DNA of 64,000 nt, from NCBI GenBank assembly GCA_003999685.1, contig CP021226.1:1240001-1304000 (forward strand). Reading direction: 5' to 3'. The translations under genes and the position numbers were made by a program. This DNA is from Taiwanofungus camphoratus (Eukaryota > Basidiomycota > Agaricomycetes > Polyporales > Taiwanofungaceae). A model generated the notes under the pieces. That model was given only the letters and a program-made list of their open reading frames with translations. It was not told the origin of the DNA and made no database searches. Each line of letters begins with the position of its first letter. Within the stretch, counting starts at the first letter, position 1. This document shows positions 60,140-64,000 of this stretch, in pieces.

Positions 60140-60359
60140 AGTGATCAGAATGTGGAGGGCTCTTTCATTCCGAACTACTAGTACAATGCGGGACAGTGAA
60201 ATGGAAATGGGCAGTGGTTGCGTCGACTCACCCTGCCCCTTTAAGAATTCTCGATGATCAATTCTTCCAACATCGCCCTCTTCTCATCTGCAGAAAGAGT
60301 CTTGATGTAGGAATGGTAGTCTCTTACAGGTTGTGTGTCAGTGGCTCTTGGAGAGCTTA

Positions 60360-61254
60360 ATTAGCCTCGCTTAGCCGCCTTCTTTCGGCATTCATGGCTC
60401 AAGTGTCCTCTGTTGTGGCAGTAGAAGCAGAGATTGTTGTCTCGATAGTACTTCCTTTCGCTTTCGCTTAGGGAACATCCATCCTCCCATCGCTTCTTGG
60501 GTGTGGTTGCTCAGGGGGTTACGACTGCATCAACATCCATTGGATCCCCATAGTCGATGGTAGTGGTGGAGATCTGATCGATCCCCTTGTAGATGGCATC
60601 CAGTTGAAGGATATCTGCATACCATTTATCCATGGTGTTGGGTCGTTCATTAAGTGTCCGTCCTGTGAGGGTGGTGTAGATCTGTCGGTCCAGGCCTTTG
60701 ATGAAGATGGCCCGTAACGTGGGGTAGTCGTTCTCGGTACAGTGGCCGTTGAGGTCCACAGATGCGTCCTTTAGCTTGGCTTTCTCTGCCAAGAGTCGAA
60801 ACCTTTTCACGTACATTTTAGTACTGGCCCTAGTCTTTTTGTTAAGCTGCTTAGCTGGCAGTTCCATTAACACCTGATGCACCTTTTGCACTCCTTCGTG
60901 CTTGGGGAATGCGACTCTGAGGGATGCCTTGAATAGGTCACAAGTTGCGTAAGGGGCTTGTCCTCCTGCAGCTCGCTCGTAATACGTGTCTCGCCAAATG
61001 CGAGCATCCTGTCCTCCTTTCATGAGGGCAACAGTGAAGGCAATCTTCGCTTCATGGCTCAGGCTGGTATTGTTGGTGGCAGTGAAGTAGTGTTCCACCC
61101 ATTGGAGGAATCGCTCCAAATCTTCTCCTCGTCCGGTGAATGGATCCGGTGCAGGAATGTCGAGTTTAAGGGGTTGACCTACCTGTTGATTCATGCTGAG
61201 GCGTGCTATGAGTGCCTCCAGTTTCGCCTGGGTCATATTTGCAATGGTAGCCAT
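60360..61254 (-). pseudogene. Gag of chromovirus
   Basis: MATIANMTQAKLEALIARLS starts the frame. The capsid region follows: PDPFTGRGEDLERFLQWVEH, AKIAFTVALMKGGQDARIWR, LFKASLRVAFPKHEGVQKVH, NTMDKWYADILQLDAIYKGI. A TGA at 60511-60513 (probably a former CGA) interrupts it. The continuation holds a CCHC knuckle (CFYCHNRGHLSHEC). Confidence 0.82.
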
Positions 61255-61814
61255 AGGGGTAAGAGGTGTTGAGGTCGTAGTGGTCGAGGAGGGGGATGTG
61301 TTACCAGGGGGTTCACCCTGGTAATGCTGCAGAAGCTTGGAGCGGTGTGCAGCGAAGGGTTGAGGAGGAGTGGCAGTGACGACGAGTCACGATCCTCAGT
61401 AGTCTTCAACTACAAGCCCTATGTAGTCATGATAGTCTTTACAGGCTTCTTGGGGTGCAAGAAGATGTGTAAAGAAAAGCGTGTATTGGTACTAATGTGT
61501 AGTACACTTCGAAATGGATGAATGAAGAGAATACGACTAAGAAAACCTCCAGCAGGGGGTCCCTCCTTTATACTGCCGCTGCCAACCCCCAGGTATACCA
61601 GCAGTCCCCCAGAAACAGCATAAGACAAGAGGAGTCAGTAGCCCGAAAGTACATAACTACCATGGCATAAGCGGGGATGGTCGGCCTGTCAGTCAATCTG
61701 AGTAAATAAGGTGTGGAAGGGATGCCGCGCGTCCATGGTGTGACAAACAAAGTGAAAGAAAAAATGAACAAGTCTCCAGTCCTACCCGTCGGTAACAGGA
61801 TGGTGGGGTAGTGG

Positions 61815-62090
61815 TTATTGGGGTGGAGGGGTTTGATTCCCAGAAGAGGACAGATGGGTCTCGGTTTCCTGGTGGAGGGTTTCATCTGAGTAGTTGGCAA
61901 GTTGTGCTTGTGCTTGTTGGATTGGTCGATTCGAAGTTGTCCCTCTCCACTGAAGTGGGGAGTGTGGGTAGATCGGGCAGAGGTTGTGGTCAACAAAGGC
62001 TCGCTGGTTGAGGATGTATAAGAGTGTGGCGTTGTCGACTGGAGTCAGTAATCCCCAGTATTCGGGATCGACTGTCCTGAGCGAAGACAT
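61815..62090 (-). other. Open frame in chromovirus leader
   Basis: MSSLRTVDPEYWGLLTPVDN ... WRGTTSNRPIQQAQAQLANY. No recognised domain. It could be a small upstream ORF of the element or chance. Confidence 0.3.
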
Positions 62091-62544
62091 GATGTCTTAT
62101 GGTATGCCCACTAGATGGTACTAGGGGCAACTTAGCGTAAGTTCGATCTTTTGATACAAATTGGTATCTTGGACCGCTATCTGATGCGAGGCCTGACCAC
62201 GACAGAGGGTGGTGAGGACTTATGGACGATATAGTCCAAGTAGCGTGAAGTTCCGGAAGTGTCAAGCGAAGCAGTAGCAAGACACAAATATGATATGGTA
62301 ACCAGATCAAACTTAAGGTCCGACCTAACTAATACATGCCTATATATACTAATACAGACAATGAGCATGGACCAAGTACTACACTAGGGCAGGGGGTCCG
62401 TCAAGTGGTAAAACTAATGGTACAAAGATGGTATGAGTCATTGGGCTGTATTAGCAATCAGTATGCATAAGTGGAATGTGTAAGCGGGGCCCGATATAAG
62501 TCAAAGTCTATGAGATAAGCATAATGCGGGTAATTGTTTCAGGA

Positions 62545-62795
62545 AGTGTCCGATAGTGGATTTGGTGCAGATTAGAGACTCTGTAGCTGAATTTAAAAGC
62601 TTCAGAATACTTCACATGATCTTGTTGAACTTTGTAGGACTTTAGAGGTGTTTAGGATGCAAAAGAGGTGTTAGAAGAGTCTTAGAAGAATATTCTAAAC
62701 ATCATAGACCCTAGGGGAGTCATAGGCTGACCTGTGAGGAGATTAGAAGGCTCTTAAAGTCATGATTCAGAGCCTAGAAGAGAGTGGGAATCATC
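62545..62795 (-). repeat. Old 5' end fragment of X (reverse)
   Basis: TGTCCGATAGTGGATTTGGT ... GGGAATCATC aligns with 49960-50214. Almost every CpG of the young copy has changed to TG or CA. Confidence 0.7.
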
Positions 62796-64000
62796 CCTGG
62801 ATCCCAACTATGAGAGTTATAAGTTCTGGCCATGTACACTAGAAGCTTCATGTGGTGAGAAGCCTATGCTAGATGAGACACAGGTCAGAGAGCAGTGTGA
62901 ACTTAGTGATAGTGTGAAACAGGACTGATGTGAAGAATGTGATGTACTAACATAGTGGTCATAAATAACTACCTAAATAATATCATGTGAGAAACGCACA
63001 ATGAGACCATTTGAATCCTAACACTAGACTTCCTATACATTGGCTCAGCTGTCCAGTATTTCCAGGCCTTTCTCCCCCCTCTAGTAGTAGTAGCTAGCTC
63101 ATCTCCTCATATGATGACCCTCATGATCATCTGCAGTCTTAGTGACAGACACAGTCAGTCCAGCTTTCAATGCTCAGCTGGATGTCACTTCTTGGGCATT
63201 CATTTCTCATACCCATGGAACAGTTGATCCAGCCTCATCATCACCACATGATTATCAACAGAACCTCATGCTGAAGTGTAAATGCTCAGTCTGATACCCA
63301 TGGGATAAGTCAGCTCAGGGGTACAGCCTGGAATAAAGCCTCTATCCCCTGACTCCTTCACATATCCAACTATGTATACCATCTCATCAGATGGTCATGC
63401 TGCTGTCACTTGTTCTTACCCATCACTTGAAGACACAAAGCATCTTACTCCATCTGATATAGGCTCAGGTGAGAGCCATCTAAATGGCCCTAAAAGGGAG
63501 AGCAGTTGAGGTAGTAATAAGCCCTCTGATGAGAGCTCTTGCAGGCTCAAAATTGCTACCACCCTACTCCTCTAATGTCTCTCTCCTATGAATCAACAGG
63601 ATCCTATCTTCAGAGATCATCATCTGTGGTCTTAGCAATAGAGGCAGTCAGTCCAGCTTTCAATACTCAGCTGGATGTCACTCCTTGGGCATTTGTTTCT
63701 TATGCCTATAGAATGGTTGAGACATGAGTGCATGAAGCACAATTATTATCAACTATAACTCTATATGTACTTACTAGTATGAAGTATAAACCTGAGAAAT
63801 TTAAATAAAGTAAAATAAAACATTATGCTCATGACTTCATAAGTGTTCAGCTGGCACCAGCACTAAATCCCTCTGGGATACAGACTTCAAACCAAATTGG
63901 GGACTTAAGGAAAAACCAGCTCAACATACTTACTGTAATTTTCAATCATTTGAATATGCCAGAACTTAAGATAGACCCAACTCAAAACTGAGGAGGGTCA
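62796..64000. repeat. CpG-free repetitive sequence with an internal duplication
   Basis: One CpG is seen in about 1.2 kb (near 62995). A segment at about 63140-63235 (CAGTCAGTCCAGCTTTCAAT, CTCAGCTGGATGTCACT, TTGGGCATT) recurs at about 63635-63730. No gene is recognised. Confidence 0.5.

Larger units (their letters stand above)
55587..62370 (-). mobile_element. Ty3/gypsy chromovirus, decayed
   Basis: On the minus strand, in order: leader/LTR-like region (62370-61260), gag, protease, reverse transcriptase, RNase H, integrase and chromodomain, then an extra ORF. Every open frame is interrupted by stops. The left end is cut by an X fragment, so no 3' LTR remains. A TATAAA-bearing stretch (GCAGTATAAAGGAGGG, reverse) near 61575 is the likely LTR promoter. 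Confidence 0.88.

Noticed and set aside
62800-64000. CRISPR-like or tandem array in the duplicated segment
   Set aside because: Only two imperfect copies about 490 bp apart; the organism is eukaryotic.

Overview
The window is nuclear DNA from a filamentous basidiomycete, most likely a wood- or litter-decay Agaricomycete. Genes are dense and packed with 45-90 nt introns (GT-AG plus one apparent GC-AG, with CTAAC-type branch points). The gene set is typical of that class: a NACHT/WD40 NLR, septin-like GTPases, a SMYD methyltransferase and a TmpA-like flavoprotein. The transposons are Ty3/gypsy chromovirus, Tc1/mariner, a 5'-truncated LINE and LTR fragments. No species is claimed.

Layout. 1-7 kb: a partial gene, then two tandem septin-like GTPase genes; the first reads through into two Zn2Cys6 zinc clusters. 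7.3-10.8 kb: chorismate mutase (ARO7, minus) and thiazole synthase (THI4, plus). 13.3-17.6 kb: a NACHT-WD40 NLR. 18.2-19.9 kb: an NDK-fold protein without the catalytic histidine and with a long basic tail (minus). 21.3-22.7 kb: TAM41. 23.6-27.5 kb: ALG6 (minus) and NAS2/PSMD9 (plus), divergent from a 230 bp intergenic region. 27.7-29.6 kb: a broken AidB-like acyl-CoA dehydrogenase. 30.3-31.3 kb: a young 5'-truncated LINE with a perfect 14 bp target duplication. 32.1-34.0 kb: a TmpA-like membrane flavoprotein. 36.0-44.2 kb: a pseudogene exon, a hotdog thioesterase, an unassigned small gene, a Derlin, a multispanning membrane protein and a SMYD-type SET/MYND protein.

From 44.4 kb to the right edge the window is transposon territory with no recognisable host gene. 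It holds nested LTR-like repeats in both orientations (families called X, Y and Z here), a dead Tc1/mariner element inside an old X copy, and a minus-strand chromovirus decayed by nonsense and missense changes. Two blocks (44.4-48.6 kb and 62.6-64.0 kb) are almost free of CpG, whereas the X and Y copies at 48.6-54.8 kb keep many CpGs. This points to successive insertion waves and CpG decay through methylation.

Most host genes are housekeeping: aromatic amino acid and thiamine synthesis, mitochondrial cardiolipin precursor synthesis, ER N-glycosylation and ER-associated degradation, and proteasome assembly. They do not form a pathway cluster. The most unusual object is the predicted septin-Zn2Cys6 fusion protein beside its zinc-free paralogue.
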